The notes beneath the pieces were generated by a model. It did not search any database. It saw only the letters and a list, made by a program, of their open reading frames with translations, and was not told the DNA's origin. The position numbers and the translations under genes were made by a program. A DNA stretch of 64,000 nt from Streptomyces hygroscopicus (lineage in GTDB: Bacteria > Actinomycetota > Actinomycetes > Streptomycetales > Streptomycetaceae), in assembly GCF_026168105.1 (NCBI RefSeq), contig NZ_LBMW01000020.1, positions 1 to 64,000 of the forward strand, in the 5' to 3' direction. How positions within the stretch are numbered: the first letter of the stretch is position 1; every line of letters starts with the position of its first letter. Positions 43,901 through 52,138 of the stretch are shown here, piece by piece.

Positions 43901-44415
43901 GCACGACCGACGAATACGGGGCTCACGGACCTGGTCTCCACGCCCTCGAGGATGACATGCCCCTCTGACAACGCGGCACCGGCTGTCCCTGCCCGCACGC
44001 CGGGCCCGCCGGACCGCGGCACCGGGGCCCGATGACCGCTCGCCTTCCGGGCCTGCCCCTGCATCTCCACTCCGGCATACGCCGATACCACCCCCGCCCG
44101 AGACGCCGGAGCGGCCGCCGCCTCTACCCGGGACGCCGGAACAGCTGTCTCCGGCCGAGATGCCGGAGCGGCCCCTCCCGCCCCGGACACCGGGACGGCC
44201 GTCCCCGCGCCAGACGCCGGAGCGGCCGTCCCAGGCGGTGCTGGGGCGGCCGCTCTCGTGTGTGCGACGGTGCTGCTGTGCCGGATCACGGCCACGGGCT
44301 GCTCCTGCGGGCGGCCGACCCCCGTGCGGCCCCCCTTCTGGAGCGCGGGGCCCGTGTGGCCGCCCGCCGGGAGCGAGGCGCCCGCGTCGCCGCGCTCCCG
44401 GGGACCCGCGCTCAT
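40909..44415 (-). CDS. LAL-type LuxR regulator with AAA ATPase domain and repeat-rich N terminus
   Basis: The 1168-residue protein has an Ala/Pro-rich N-terminal region (about 1-160), an AAA ATPase domain from FVGRAEELGVL with Walker A GGEAGVGKTRL and Walker B VVLALEDLHWAD, a long TPR-like helical region, and a C-terminal LuxR HTH (LTNRERDVLRLVAVGRSNRQ, IAEELFISPKTASVHVSNIL). LAL regulators activate metabolic or antibiotic genes. The N-terminal region contains five 9-residue repeats. The ATG overlaps the stop of the 61-residue gene (ATGA), which supports this start, but most relatives begin near FVGR, so an internal start (for example the ATG at 44064) is possible. Confidence 0.85.
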   Translation of the reverse strand: MSAGPRERGDAGASLPAGGHTGPALQKGGRTGVGRPQEQPVAVIRHSSTVAHTRAAAPAPPGTAAPASGAGTAVPVSGAGGAAPASRPETAVPASRVEAAAAPASRAGVVSAYAGVEMQGQARKASGHRAPVPRSGGPGVRAGTAGAALSEGHVILEGVETRSVSPVFVGRAEELGVLSDALARAAAGEPQALLVGGEAGVGKTRLIEEFAAAAARADAVVALGGCVEIGADGLPFAPFSTALRALRRQLPGELATAAAGQEDELARLLPELGEARRVSRDDEAGMARLFELTARLLERVAARRTVVLALEDLHWADASTRHLLAYLLRTLRSGRLVVVATYRSDDIHRRHPLRPLLAELDRLRTVHRLELDRFNRAEVERQIAGILAAEPDPAQVDDIFARSDGNAFFVEELAVAACEGCCTGLTDSLRDLLLVRVEKLPETAQGVARIVAEGGSTVEYRLLAAVARLAEDDLIEALRAAVGANILLATPDGDGYRFRHSLVREAVSDDLLPGERSRLNRRYAGALETDPTLVPADQRATRLASYWYHAHDAAKALPAVLDAAVEARRRHAHAEQLRLLERAMELWDVAPDAVRAELRPLDYAEAYPPCGCDPATTPLRFLDLMAEAAVAGRLCGERERALKITKRALRLLEDERDPLRAAWFWVQRSRLMQNTARGDGWKELTTAQELVRGLPPSEVHAEVLATVANWSMAHAPGPDALSAAERAVEYARMVGARDIELNARLTLGGLLVEAGDIDTGLAEMYEVKRQAAAFGNTYVTGRLHVNLPSHLEGIGRSREAVEVLREGLELTRKLGLSDSEAWVWANLGESLYSLGRWDEAAEAGVASERVGQSAKPRGFRATIHAHLALGRGDLAEAGRQLAAARASFGTHDTMPQHELPLVRVTIGIAVGEGRLADARAAVDAALAAGFPPGTQRYGWQLLLAAAMAEGDALGLPAAEPGRAEILERLRTSARTLATNVPVWRAYERWLHAELLRAEGRGGPHDWCEAVTAFEALDRPYDLARVRHRLAESLLASDGGEDARERAAELLRLAAAVAGRIGARPLAESVDLLARRARLTPTCAAEPPVLDPAQSLGLTNRERDVLRLVAVGRSNRQIAEELFISPKTASVHVSNILAKLGVSGRGEAAAVAHRLRLFPTETGDRLAAG
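44095..44232 (-). repeat. 27-bp tandem repeat encoding GTAAPASGA-type units
   Basis: Residues 62-107 of the LAL protein are five 9 to 10-residue units: GTAAPASGA, GTAVPVSGA, GGAAPASRP, ETAVPASRV and EAAAAPASRA. The nucleotide repeat has a period of 27 bases and keeps frame. Confidence 0.8.
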
Positions 44416-44597
44416 GCGGTGCGGGGGATCCGGGGCCGGCTCCCTTCGTGGGTATGGGCCCGGCTCTCCTGCGCGGGGTCGCCGTCGGCCTTGCGGGCGG
44501 CTCGCCTCAGGCGCAGGAGCTCGCGGCCGCGCCGGTAGTCCTCCGCCTTGCGGATCAGCTCGGCGGAGCGGAGGCGTTGGATCTCGTACTCGATCAC
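44412..44597 (-). CDS. Small charged protein, 61 residues
   Basis: Translation from GTG at 44597 gives VIEYEIQRLRSAELIRKAED, then YRRGRELLRLRRAARKADG and a hydrophilic tail. It is a highly basic, helical protein with a coiled-coil look. GGGGAG lies seven bases upstream. The stop overlaps the LAL start by four bases, so the two are translationally coupled and probably one transcript. I recall similar short proteins upstream of LAL regulators in Streptomyces, but no function is known. A frame to 44726 exists but its N terminus has no support. Confidence 0.7.
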   Translation of the reverse strand: MIEYEIQRLRSAELIRKAEDYRRGRELLRLRRAARKADGDPAQESRAHTHEGSRPRIPRTA

Positions 44598-44730
44598 GGG
44601 TTTTCTCCCCTGAGAGGTCGGTTTCCGGCTTCGCTTGTTGCGATGCCTCAACCTTCGTCTCCCAGGGGGGTCCGCCACATCGGGAGAGTTCCGCATCTTG
44701 TGCGGCGGACGGGGCCTTAGATGCACGGAG

Positions 44731-44777
44731 GGGGTCTCAGGGCTTCCGTAAGGATCCTCCGGAAGTCCTAAGACCCC
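44731..44777 (-). terminator. Terminator between the membrane protein and the 61-residue gene
   Basis: GGGGTCTCAGGGCTTCCG and CGGAAGTCCTAAGACCCC pair over about 18 bases with two mismatches around an 11-base loop. It begins 17 bases after the membrane protein stop on minus. Confidence 0.7.
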
Positions 44778-44794
44778 TCAGGGCCGGCGCCGGT

Positions 44795-45367
44795 TCAGCC
44801 GGCGGACGGCAGCGCGAGCAGGATGTCCGTGTACTTGAGGACGGCCAGGAACAGGCCGACGACACCCAGGGCGACACCGCCCCAGGCGACCGACTTGATC
44901 CAGGCGTCCTGCGGCTTCCCGGGCGCGCCGAACGCCGGGCGGGCCAGCACCACGACACCCACGAGCAGCGCGGCCAGCGCGAACAGGCCGCCCCACAGCG
45001 CGGTGGTGTGCCAGGCGTCGCCGTAGACGGCCTTGACCTGCTTGGCGACGCTCGCCGAGGACGAGGTCTGGAGTTGCCCGATGAGGGTCTGGCGCGCGGA
45101 GGCGACGGTGGCGACCCAGCTGCCGCTGAGGGAGACCACACCGAGCGCGGCGGAGACCACCGCCCCGGCTCCCTGGCCCACCCCGGAGGGGCCCTCCGGC
45201 ACGGTCTCCTCGGCCGCGCCCCCGGCCGGGCCTTCGTCCGTCTGCGCGGTGGTCTCCTCGGCGTCCTGCCCGGTCCTGGTTGCCTCGGCGCCCTCCTCGC
45301 CGTTCGTCGCCTCGGCGCCGGTCCCTGCCCTGTTCTCGTCGTTCTCGTCCACTGTCCTGGTTCCCAT
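44795..45367 (-). CDS. Membrane protein with acidic N terminus
   Basis: The 190-residue protein has an acidic, Thr/Glu/Gly-rich disordered N terminus (about 1-65), a hydrophobic segment (about 68-90, GAVVSAALGVVSLSGSWVA) and two C-terminal membrane helices (about 120-140, TTALWGGLFALAALLVGVVV, and 160-182, VAWGGVALGVVGLFLAVLKY). No family or motif is recognised and the function is unknown. The ATG at 45367 is used; a start three codons earlier exists. It is a single gene with a strong terminator. Confidence 0.72.
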   Translation of the reverse strand: MGTRTVDENDENRAGTGAEATNGEEGAEATRTGQDAEETTAQTDEGPAGGAAEETVPEGPSGVGQGAGAVVSAALGVVSLSGSWVATVASARQTLIGQLQTSSSASVAKQVKAVYGDAWHTTALWGGLFALAALLVGVVVLARPAFGAPGKPQDAWIKSVAWGGVALGVVGLFLAVLKYTDILLALPSAG

Positions 45368-45402
45368 GCCTCGCACCGTACGAATGCTGTCTGAGAGGTT
45401 TC

Positions 45403-45978
45403 TTAATGATCGTCGCGGGCGCTACGCGCGCGTGCCTCCCGCCACTCCGGCGCGAGCACCGACCACACCTCGGTGTCCTGGCGCACCCCGCGGTACAGAT
45501 AACTCTCCCGCAGCACGCCGTCCCGGCTCATGCCCAGCCGTCGCGCCACATTGACGCTGGCCACGTTTGCCGACGACGCGTACCACTCCACACGGTGAAT
45601 GCCGCGCTCGTCAAACGCCCAGTCGATGAGCACCCGCATCGCGCGTGTGACCAGCCCCCGACCGGTTCCGGCAGGCTCCAGCCAGCAGCCGACCTCGCAG
45701 TTGCCGCCCGCCGCGTCGAAGATCCGGAAGAGCACGCCGCCCACCAGCTTCTCCTCCAGCCACAGCCCGTGCAGGCTGCCGGTGTCGGCGGCGCGCTTGT
45801 CGGCGTACGACTGCAGGACGGCCCGCGCGGAGGCGGTGTCCGTGGCGTTCGCCCCGAACGGAATGTGCTGGGTGATGAACTCGCGTCCACGGTCCAGGTG
45901 GGCAAGGAACTCCTCGGCGTGCCAGGGCTCCAGGGGCCGCAGTTCGGCTCCGTCGTCACCGAGGGGTATCGCGTACAT
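45403..45978 (-). CDS. GNAT acetyltransferase, RimJ/RimL-like
   Basis: The 191-residue protein has RimJ/RimL-type features: LRPLEPWHAEEFLAHLDRG at the N terminus, the acetyl-CoA region EVGCWLEPAGTGRGLVTRAM, and NVASVNVARRLGMSRDGVLRE. Such enzymes acetylate ribosomal proteins, or other N-terminal or small-molecule amines. The substrate is unknown. The ATG lies 23 bases inside the MMPL gene end, so translation is coupled to the transporter. Confidence 0.88.
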   Translation of the reverse strand: MYAIPLGDDGAELRPLEPWHAEEFLAHLDRGREFITQHIPFGANATDTASARAVLQSYADKRAADTGSLHGLWLEEKLVGGVLFRIFDAAGGNCEVGCWLEPAGTGRGLVTRAMRVLIDWAFDERGIHRVEWYASSANVASVNVARRLGMSRDGVLRESYLYRGVRQDTEVWSVLAPEWREARARSARDDH

Positions 45979-48196
45979 CCTGCTGCCGCTCCTTCACCAG
46001 TGCGTCCACCAGCGCGTCCTCGTCGGCGCGCCGCTCCGGAATGGTCGCACGGCACTCGGGCGGCTCGATGCTGATGCGGGGCAGCCGGCGGTCCAGCCAG
46101 GACGGCAGCCACCAGTTGCCTCCGCCGAGCAGGTGCATCAGGGCGGGGACGAGGAGGGTACGCAGGACGAAGGCGTCGAGGGCGACGGCGGAGGCGAGCG
46201 CGATGCCGAACATGGCGATCACACGGTCGCCGCTGAGCACGAAGGCGAGGAAGACGGAGATCATGATGACGGCGGCCGAGTTGATCACCCGGCTGGTCTC
46301 GGCGAGGCCGACGCGAACGGCCCGCCGGTTGTCGCCGGTCTCGAGCCACTCCTCGTACATGCGGCTGACCAGGAACACCTGGTAGTCCATGGACAGCCCG
46401 AAGAGCACCGCAACCATGATCACGGGAAGGAAGGGCTCGATCGGGCCGGCCCGGCCGAGGCCCAGCAGCTCGCTCCCCCAGCCCCACTGGAAGATCGTGA
46501 CCACCACGCCGAACGCGGAGGCGACGGCGGCGACGTTCATCGCGGCGGCCTTCAGCGGGATGCCGAGGGACCGGAAGGCGAGCAGCAGCAGGACGCAGCC
46601 CAGGCCGATCACCACGCCCACGAACAGCGGCAGCTTGCCGACGATCACCGCCGCGAAGTCGTCGTAGCCCGCCGTCACCCCGCCGACGTACAGGTCCAGG
46701 GTGGTGCCCTGCTCGGCGCGCGGCAGCACGTCGGAGCGCAGCCGGCTCACCAGTTCGCTGGTCTGCTTGGACTGCGGGGCGGTGTCCGGTACGACGGTGA
46801 GGTAGGCCGTGTCGCCGCCGGTGTTGTACGTCACGGGGGACACCGAGGCGACGCCCTTGGTGGCCGCGAGGGTGGTGTCGAGGTTGTCCAGCGCGAGCTT
46901 GTCCTCGCCGCCGCCCACATGGGTGACAAGGGTGAGCGGGCCGTTGACGCCGGGCCCGAAGCCCTCGGCGATGAGGTCGTACGCCTGTCGGGTGGTCGTC
47001 GTCTTCGGGTCGTTGCCCTGGTCGGAGGTGCCCAGACGGAGGGAGAGCGTGGGCAGCGCCAGCAGGGCCATGACGACCAGGGCGACGGCACCGAGCTTCT
47101 TGGGGTGACGTTCGACGAACGCGGACCAGCGGGCGGCGAGCCCGGTCGGCATCTCGGGTTCGGGCCCGCGCTCGCGCAGCCGGCGCCGCTCGCGTCTGCT
47201 GAGGGCGCGCGGTCCGATGAAGGACAGCAGGGCGGGCAGCAGGGTCACGGAGGCCGCGACGGTGAGGAGGACGGTGAGACAGGCGGCGACCGCGACGCCG
47301 TTGAGGAAGCCGAGCCGCAGGATCAGCATGCCGAGCAGCGCGATGCACACGGTTGCGCCCGCGAAGACGACGGCCCGTCCGGTGGTGGCGACGGCACCGA
47401 CGGCGGCCTCCGCCACCGGGACGCCACGTTTGAGGCTCCTGCGGTGCCGGGTCACGATGAACAGCGCGTAGTCGATTCCCACGCCGAGCCCGATCAGCAG
47501 GCCGAGCATGGGCGCGAAGTCGGCGACGGTCATCGCGTGGCCGAGCAGTCCGATGCCCGCGTACGCGGTGCCGACACCGATCAGCGCGGACCCGATGGGC
47601 AGCAGGGAGGCGGCGAGCGAGCCGAAGGCGAAGAAGAGGACCACGGCGGCGACGATCACGCCGACCGCCTCCGCGAGGTGGCCGCCCTGCGACTGGGTGA
47701 GCCCCACGGCGCTGCCGCCCAGGGCGACCGTCAGGCCCTTCGTCTGGGCGGCCTTGGCGGTGTCGACGACGGCCTTGGCCTCGCCCTTGCTGATCTTCTC
47801 GGTCTGCTGGTCGAAGGTGACCGTGGCGTACGCGGTGCGGTCGTCACGGCTGATCTGTCCGCTGTGGCTGCCCTCGTAGGGGCTGGTGACGGAGGCGACA
47901 CCGGGAAGCGCCCCGATCCGGTCCAGGGTGCGGGTCATCGTCTGCTCGACGTCGGCGGCGCTCACACTGCCGGGGCTGGTGTGCCAGACGACCGTGTCAC
48001 TGTCCCCGGCGAGGCTGGGGAAGCCCTTCTCGAGCAGCTGGGCGGCACGGCCCGACTCCGTGCCGGGAGCCGCATAGTTGTTCGAGTACGCCGACCCCGT
48101 GACGGCCGCGGCAGCGGTGACCCCGCCGAAGGCGATCAGCCAGAGCAGAACGGTGACGAGGCGGTGGCGTACACACCAACGTGCAAGGGCTGCCAC
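45956..48196 (-). CDS. MMPL-family RND exporter
   Basis: At 746 residues with 12 predicted membrane helices and two large outer loops, it is typical of actinobacterial MMPL proteins. Helix 1 is VTVLLWLIAFGGVTAAAAV; helices 4-6 have MLGLLIGLGVGIDYALFIVT, and the second half has VLFGLSMDYQVFLVSRMYEE, holding the proton-relay Asp residues (D in GIDYALF and MDYQVF). MMPL exporters move lipids, siderophores or polyketides. The GTG start has GGGAG eight bases upstream. It is followed by an overlapping GNAT gene. Confidence 0.93.
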   Translation of the reverse strand: MAALARWCVRHRLVTVLLWLIAFGGVTAAAAVTGSAYSNNYAAPGTESGRAAQLLEKGFPSLAGDSDTVVWHTSPGSVSAADVEQTMTRTLDRIGALPGVASVTSPYEGSHSGQISRDDRTAYATVTFDQQTEKISKGEAKAVVDTAKAAQTKGLTVALGGSAVGLTQSQGGHLAEAVGVIVAAVVLFFAFGSLAASLLPIGSALIGVGTAYAGIGLLGHAMTVADFAPMLGLLIGLGVGIDYALFIVTRHRRSLKRGVPVAEAAVGAVATTGRAVVFAGATVCIALLGMLILRLGFLNGVAVAACLTVLLTVAASVTLLPALLSFIGPRALSRRERRRLRERGPEPEMPTGLAARWSAFVERHPKKLGAVALVVMALLALPTLSLRLGTSDQGNDPKTTTTRQAYDLIAEGFGPGVNGPLTLVTHVGGGEDKLALDNLDTTLAATKGVASVSPVTYNTGGDTAYLTVVPDTAPQSKQTSELVSRLRSDVLPRAEQGTTLDLYVGGVTAGYDDFAAVIVGKLPLFVGVVIGLGCVLLLLAFRSLGIPLKAAAMNVAAVASAFGVVVTIFQWGWGSELLGLGRAGPIEPFLPVIMVAVLFGLSMDYQVFLVSRMYEEWLETGDNRRAVRVGLAETSRVINSAAVIMISVFLAFVLSGDRVIAMFGIALASAVALDAFVLRTLLVPALMHLLGGGNWWLPSWLDRRLPRISIEPPECRATIPERRADEDALVDALVKERQQDVRDTPR

Positions 48197-48410
48197 GAAC
48201 GTGCTCCCTGGGGGTATTTCGTAGATCTTTGACCGGGAACAGCAGCAGATGGAACTGAACAGCCCGCAAAGAACTTATGAGCAATCCCAAACACTCTCGC
48301 AGCCGGAAGAGATCGTTTGCCGCTTTCGTGGGTTTAGTCACAGGAGTGGGACCCAATTCACAGGACAATCCGAGCAACCCTCTCAGCCCATAAGATTTCC
48401 ATAAGCACAA

Positions 48411-48442
48411 GGGGCGGTACGTCGCATGCGACGTACCGCCCC
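48411..48442. terminator. gatB terminator, perfect 32-bp palindrome
   Basis: GGGGCGGTACGTCGCA followed by its exact complement makes a 16-bp uninterrupted palindrome, 22 bases past the gatB stop. The minus side is followed by TTGTGC. It may act as a bidirectional terminator, or could in principle be a protein-binding site. Confidence 0.75.
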
Positions 48443-48463
48443 CGGCGTCGGACCGCGGGTTTC

Positions 48464-49978
48464 TCAGCCCTCGCTGACGCCCAGCTTCTGAAGGATCAGC
48501 TCCTTGACGCGGGCGGCGTCGGCCTGGCCGCGGGTGGCCTTCATTACCGCGCCGACCAGGGCGCCGGCCGCGGCCACCTTGCCGCCGCGGATCTTGTCCG
48601 CGATGGCCGGGTTGCCCGCGATGGCCTCGTCGACGGCGGCGGTCAGCGCGCCCTCGTCGGAGACGACCTTCAGACCGCGCTTCTCGACGACCTCGTCCGG
48701 GGTGCCTTCGCCCGCGAGGACGCCCTCGATGACCTGGCGGGCCAGCTTGTCGTTCAGGTCGCCGGAGGCAACGAGCTTGGCGACACGGGCGACCTGCTCC
48801 GGTGTGATGGGCAGTTCGTCCAGGGCCTTGCCCGCCTCGTTGGCGCTGCGGGCGAGCTCGCCCATCCACCACTTGCGGGCGGAGGCCGCGTCGGCGCCCG
48901 CCTCGATGGTGGCGACGATCAGGTCCAGGGCACCCGCGTTGAGGATCGCCTGCATGTCGGTGGCGGAGACCCCCCACTCCTCGCGCAGCCGGCTGCGGCG
49001 TACGAGGGGCAGCTCCGGCAGCCCGGAGCGCAGCTCCTCGACCCACTCGCGCCGGGGCGCGACCGGAACCAGGTCCGGCTCGGGGAAGTACCGGTAGTCC
49101 TCGGCCTCCTCCTTGGTGCGGCCCGAGGTGGTCGTGCCGGTGTCCTCGTGGAAGTGCCGGGTCTCCTGGATCACCGTGCCGCCGCTGTTGAGCACGGCGG
49201 CGTGGCGCTGGATCTCGAAGCGGCAGGCACGCTCCACGGAGCGCAGCGAGTTGACGTTCTTCGTCTCGGAGCGGGTGCCGAACTTCTCGGAGCCCTTGGG
49301 CATCAGCGACAGGTTCACGTCGCAGCGCATCTGGCCCATCTCCATCCGCGCCTCGGAGACGCCGAGCGCCCGGATGAGCTCGCGCAGCTCGCGGACGTAC
49401 GCCTTCGCCACCTCGGGTGCGCGCTCGCCGGCGCCGACGATCGGCTTGGTGACGATCTCGATCAGCGGGATGCCGGCGCGGTTGTAGTCGAGCAGCGAGT
49501 GCGACGCGCCGTGGATACGGCCCGTGGCACCGCCCACGTGCGTGGACTTGCCGGTGTCCTCCTCCATGTGGGCGCGCTCGATCTCCACGCGGAAGGTCTC
49601 GCCGTCCTCCAGCTGCACGTCGAGGTAGCCGTTGAAGGCGATCGGCTCGTCGTACTGGGAGGTCTGGAAGTTCTTCGGCATGTCCGGATAGAAGTAGTTC
49701 TTCCGGGCGAAGCGGCACCACTCGGCGATCTCGCAGTTCAGCGCGAGGCCGATCCTGATCGCGGACTCCACTCCGGTCGCGTTGACGACCGGGAGCGAGC
49801 CGGGCAGGCCGAGGCAGGTGGGGCAGGTCTGCGAGTTCGGCTCGGCGCCGAGCGCCGTGGAGCAGCCGCAGAACATCTTGGTGTCGGTGCCGAGTTCGAC
49901 ATGGACCTCAAGGCCCATGACGGGGTCGTACGACGCCAGCGCGTCCTCGTACGACTCCAGGTCGGTCGTGGTGGTCAC
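48464..49978 (-). CDS. gatB: Asp/Glu-tRNA(Asn/Gln) amidotransferase subunit B
   Basis: The 504-residue protein has the GatB catalytic kinase domain: VMGLEVHVELGTDTKMFCGC, with zinc Cys in FCGC and CPTCLGLPG, then DYNRAGIPLIEIVT and the C-terminal YqeY-like tRNA-binding tail (about 400-504). It phosphorylates tRNA-bound Glu/Asp to receive ammonia from GatA. It is the last gene of gatC-gatA-(80-residue gene)-gatB, and lies 15 bases after that small gene. Confidence 0.97.
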   Translation of the reverse strand: MTTTTDLESYEDALASYDPVMGLEVHVELGTDTKMFCGCSTALGAEPNSQTCPTCLGLPGSLPVVNATGVESAIRIGLALNCEIAEWCRFARKNYFYPDMPKNFQTSQYDEPIAFNGYLDVQLEDGETFRVEIERAHMEEDTGKSTHVGGATGRIHGASHSLLDYNRAGIPLIEIVTKPIVGAGERAPEVAKAYVRELRELIRALGVSEARMEMGQMRCDVNLSLMPKGSEKFGTRSETKNVNSLRSVERACRFEIQRHAAVLNSGGTVIQETRHFHEDTGTTTSGRTKEEAEDYRYFPEPDLVPVAPRREWVEELRSGLPELPLVRRSRLREEWGVSATDMQAILNAGALDLIVATIEAGADAASARKWWMGELARSANEAGKALDELPITPEQVARVAKLVASGDLNDKLARQVIEGVLAGEGTPDEVVEKRGLKVVSDEGALTAAVDEAIAGNPAIADKIRGGKVAAAGALVGAVMKATRGQADAARVKELILQKLGVSEG

Positions 49979-49993
49979 GGTGAAACTTCCCTC

Positions 49994-50236
49994 TCAGCCC
50001 AGCAGGACGTCGTCGTCGCCCAGGCGCTTCAGCTCCCGGTAGAGGATGGCGAGGCCGGTGACGATGGCGGCGGCGGACACGGCGGCGTCGATCAGGCGCA
50101 GCGTGTCGTGTTCCAAACGGGCCTTCTTGGCCTGCTTCGCGACACTGATCGCGCCGAACGCGGTGGTAGCCATGGACAGGTACGTACCGGACTTGGACTT
50201 CTTGAAGCCCTTGGCCTTGGACAGTGCCTTACTCAC
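49994..50236 (-). CDS. Small membrane protein inside the gat operon
   Basis: The 80-residue protein starts VSKALSKAKGFKKSKSGTYL, a basic stretch, then a short hydrophobic segment (SMATTAFGAISVAKQ), a charged helix and one membrane helix (DAAVSAAAIVTGLAILYREL). The GTG overlaps the gatA stop (GTGA) and has GAGGAGG ten bases upstream. Insertion between gatA and gatB suggests a conserved Streptomyces arrangement. No function is known. Confidence 0.7.
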   Translation of the reverse strand: MSKALSKAKGFKKSKSGTYLSMATTAFGAISVAKQAKKARLEHDTLRLIDAAVSAAAIVTGLAILYRELKRLGDDDVLLG

Positions 50237-51735
50237 AGCGACGGAGCCTCCTCGAGAAGCGGGTGCCCCCACCTTTCCACGAAGGCGGCCTCGACGGCGG
50301 CGCCGACCTTGTACAGCCGGTCGTCCTTCATCGCCGGGGCGATGATCTGCAGCCCGACCGGGAGGTTGTCCTCGGGCGCGAGGCCGCAGGGCAGGGACAT
50401 GGCGGCGTTGCCGGCCAGGTTGACCGGGATGGTGCACAGGTCCGCCAGGTACATCGCCATCGGGTCGTCGGCGCGCTCGCCGATCGGGAAGGCGGTGGTG
50501 GGGGTCGTGGGCGACACGATCACGTCCACCTTCTCGAACGACTTCTCGAAGTCGCGCGTGATGAGCGTACGGACCTTCTGCGCGGAGCCGTAGTACGCGT
50601 CGTAGTAGCCGGAGCTGAGGGCATAGGTGCCGAGCATGATGCGGCGCTTGACCTCGGGGCCGAAGCCCTCCTCACGCGTGAGGGAGGTGACCTCCTCGGC
50701 CGAGTGCGAGCCGTCGTCACCGACGCGCAGGCCGTAGCGCAGACCGTCGAAGCGGGCGAGGTTGCTGGAGCACTCGCTCGGTGCGATCAGGTAGTACGCG
50801 GCCAGCGCCAGGTCGAAAGAGGGGCAGTCCAGCTCGACGATCTCGGCGCCCAGTTCCTTCAGCAGGGCGACGGACTCGTCGAAGCGCTGCAGGACACCGG
50901 CCTGGTAGCCCTCGCCGCGGAACTGCTTGACGACACCGACGCGCATGCCCTTCACGCTGCCGTTGCGCGCGGCCTCGACGACCGGCGGGACCGGGGCGTC
51001 GACCGACGTGGAGTCGAGCGGGTCGTGCCCGGCGATGACCTCGTGCAGCAGGGCGGCGTCCAGGACCGTACGGGCACAGGGACCGCCCTGGTCGAGGCTG
51101 CTGCTGAACGCGACCATGCCGTAGCGGGAGACGCCGCCGTACGTCGGCTTGACACCGACCGTGCCGGTGACGGCGGCGGGCTGGCGGATGGAGCCGCCCG
51201 TGTCGGTGCCGATGGCGAGGGGTGCCTGGAAGGAGGCGAGCGCGGCGGAGGAACCGCCGCCGGAGCCGCCGGGGATCCGGGTGAGGTCCCAGGGGTTGCC
51301 GGTCGGCCCGTAGGCGCTGTTCTCGGTCGACGACCCCATGGCGAACTCGTCCATGTTGGTCTTGCCGAGGATGACGACGTCGGCGGCCTTCAGCCGCTTG
51401 GTGAGGGTGGCGTCGTACGGCGGGATCCAGCCCTCCAGGATCTTCGAACCGACGGTCGTCGGAACGCCCTCGGTGGTGAAGATGTCCTTGAGCGCGAGGG
51501 GCACACCGGCGAGCGGGCCGAGCTTCTCGCCGCGCTCGCGCTTCTCGTCGACGGCGCGGGCCCGAGCCAGCGCCCCCTCGCGGTCGACGTGCAGGAAGGC
51601 GTGCACCTTCTCGTCGACGGCCTCGATACGGGCGAGGTGTGCCTCGGCGACCTCGACGGCGGTGAGCTCGCCGGAGGCGATCTTCGCGGCGGTCTCGGCG
51701 GCGGTGAGCCGGATGATGCTGTTCTTGTCCGTCAT
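50233..51735 (-). CDS. gatA: Asp/Glu-tRNA(Asn/Gln) amidotransferase subunit A
   Basis: The 500-residue amidase has the Ser-cisSer-Lys triad: Lys in GVPLALKDIFTTEGV, cis-Ser in IPGGSGGGSSAALAS, and nucleophile Ser in GTDTGGSIRQPAA. It frees ammonia from glutamine for the GatB reaction. It begins six bases after gatC. Its presence implies Gln-tRNA(Gln) is made by transamidation. Confidence 0.97.
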   Translation of the reverse strand: MTDKNSIIRLTAAETAAKIASGELTAVEVAEAHLARIEAVDEKVHAFLHVDREGALARARAVDEKRERGEKLGPLAGVPLALKDIFTTEGVPTTVGSKILEGWIPPYDATLTKRLKAADVVILGKTNMDEFAMGSSTENSAYGPTGNPWDLTRIPGGSGGGSSAALASFQAPLAIGTDTGGSIRQPAAVTGTVGVKPTYGGVSRYGMVAFSSSLDQGGPCARTVLDAALLHEVIAGHDPLDSTSVDAPVPPVVEAARNGSVKGMRVGVVKQFRGEGYQAGVLQRFDESVALLKELGAEIVELDCPSFDLALAAYYLIAPSECSSNLARFDGLRYGLRVGDDGSHSAEEVTSLTREEGFGPEVKRRIMLGTYALSSGYYDAYYGSAQKVRTLITRDFEKSFEKVDVIVSPTTPTTAFPIGERADDPMAMYLADLCTIPVNLAGNAAMSLPCGLAPEDNLPVGLQIIAPAMKDDRLYKVGAAVEAAFVERWGHPLLEEAPSL

Positions 51736-51741
51736 GACGGG

Positions 51742-52038
51742 CTACTCCTCCCCCAGGATCTGCGGCACCTTGAAACGCTGCTGCTCCTGGGCCGGGGCGC
51801 CGGACAGCGCCTGCTCGGGGGTGAGCGACGGACGGACCTCGTCCCGCCGCATGACATTGGTCAGCGGCAGCGGGTGAGAGGTCGGCGGTACGTCTTGGTC
51901 GGCGACCTCGCTGACGCGGGCGACCGCGCCGATGATGTCGTCGAGCTGACCGGCGAAGTGATCGAGCTCTTCGGCCTTCAGCTCCAGACGCGCCAGCCGG
52001 GCGAGGTGGGCGACCTCCTCGCGCGTGATGCCAGGCAT
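51742..52038 (-). CDS. gatC: Asp/Glu-tRNA(Asn/Gln) amidotransferase subunit C
   Basis: The 98-residue protein begins MPGITREEVAHLARLARLEL, the GatC signature, and has the DIIGAVARVSEVADQDVPPT segment. It holds GatA and GatB together. It is the first gene of the operon; the promoter should lie in the 100-base gap to the cupin gene. Confidence 0.95.
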   Translation of the reverse strand: MPGITREEVAHLARLARLELKAEELDHFAGQLDDIIGAVARVSEVADQDVPPTSHPLPLTNVMRRDEVRPSLTPEQALSGAPAQEQQRFKVPQILGEE

Positions 52039-52138
52039 GCAGCGATCCTCTGGGGTGAGTGTGTGTGGTTTGGGCCCAATCCTATGGCGCGGGGCCGTGT
52101 GCCCGTGAAACGGTTTCGCGGGCCGTACGCCCAGGGGC

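Noticed and set aside
40960..43968. Plus-strand 1002-codon frame opposite the LAL regulator
   Set aside because: Shadow frame; the minus strand has Walker and HTH motifs.
48411..48442. Perfect palindrome as an attachment or resolution site
   Set aside because: Its place just after gatB fits a terminator and no integrase or resolvase gene is near.
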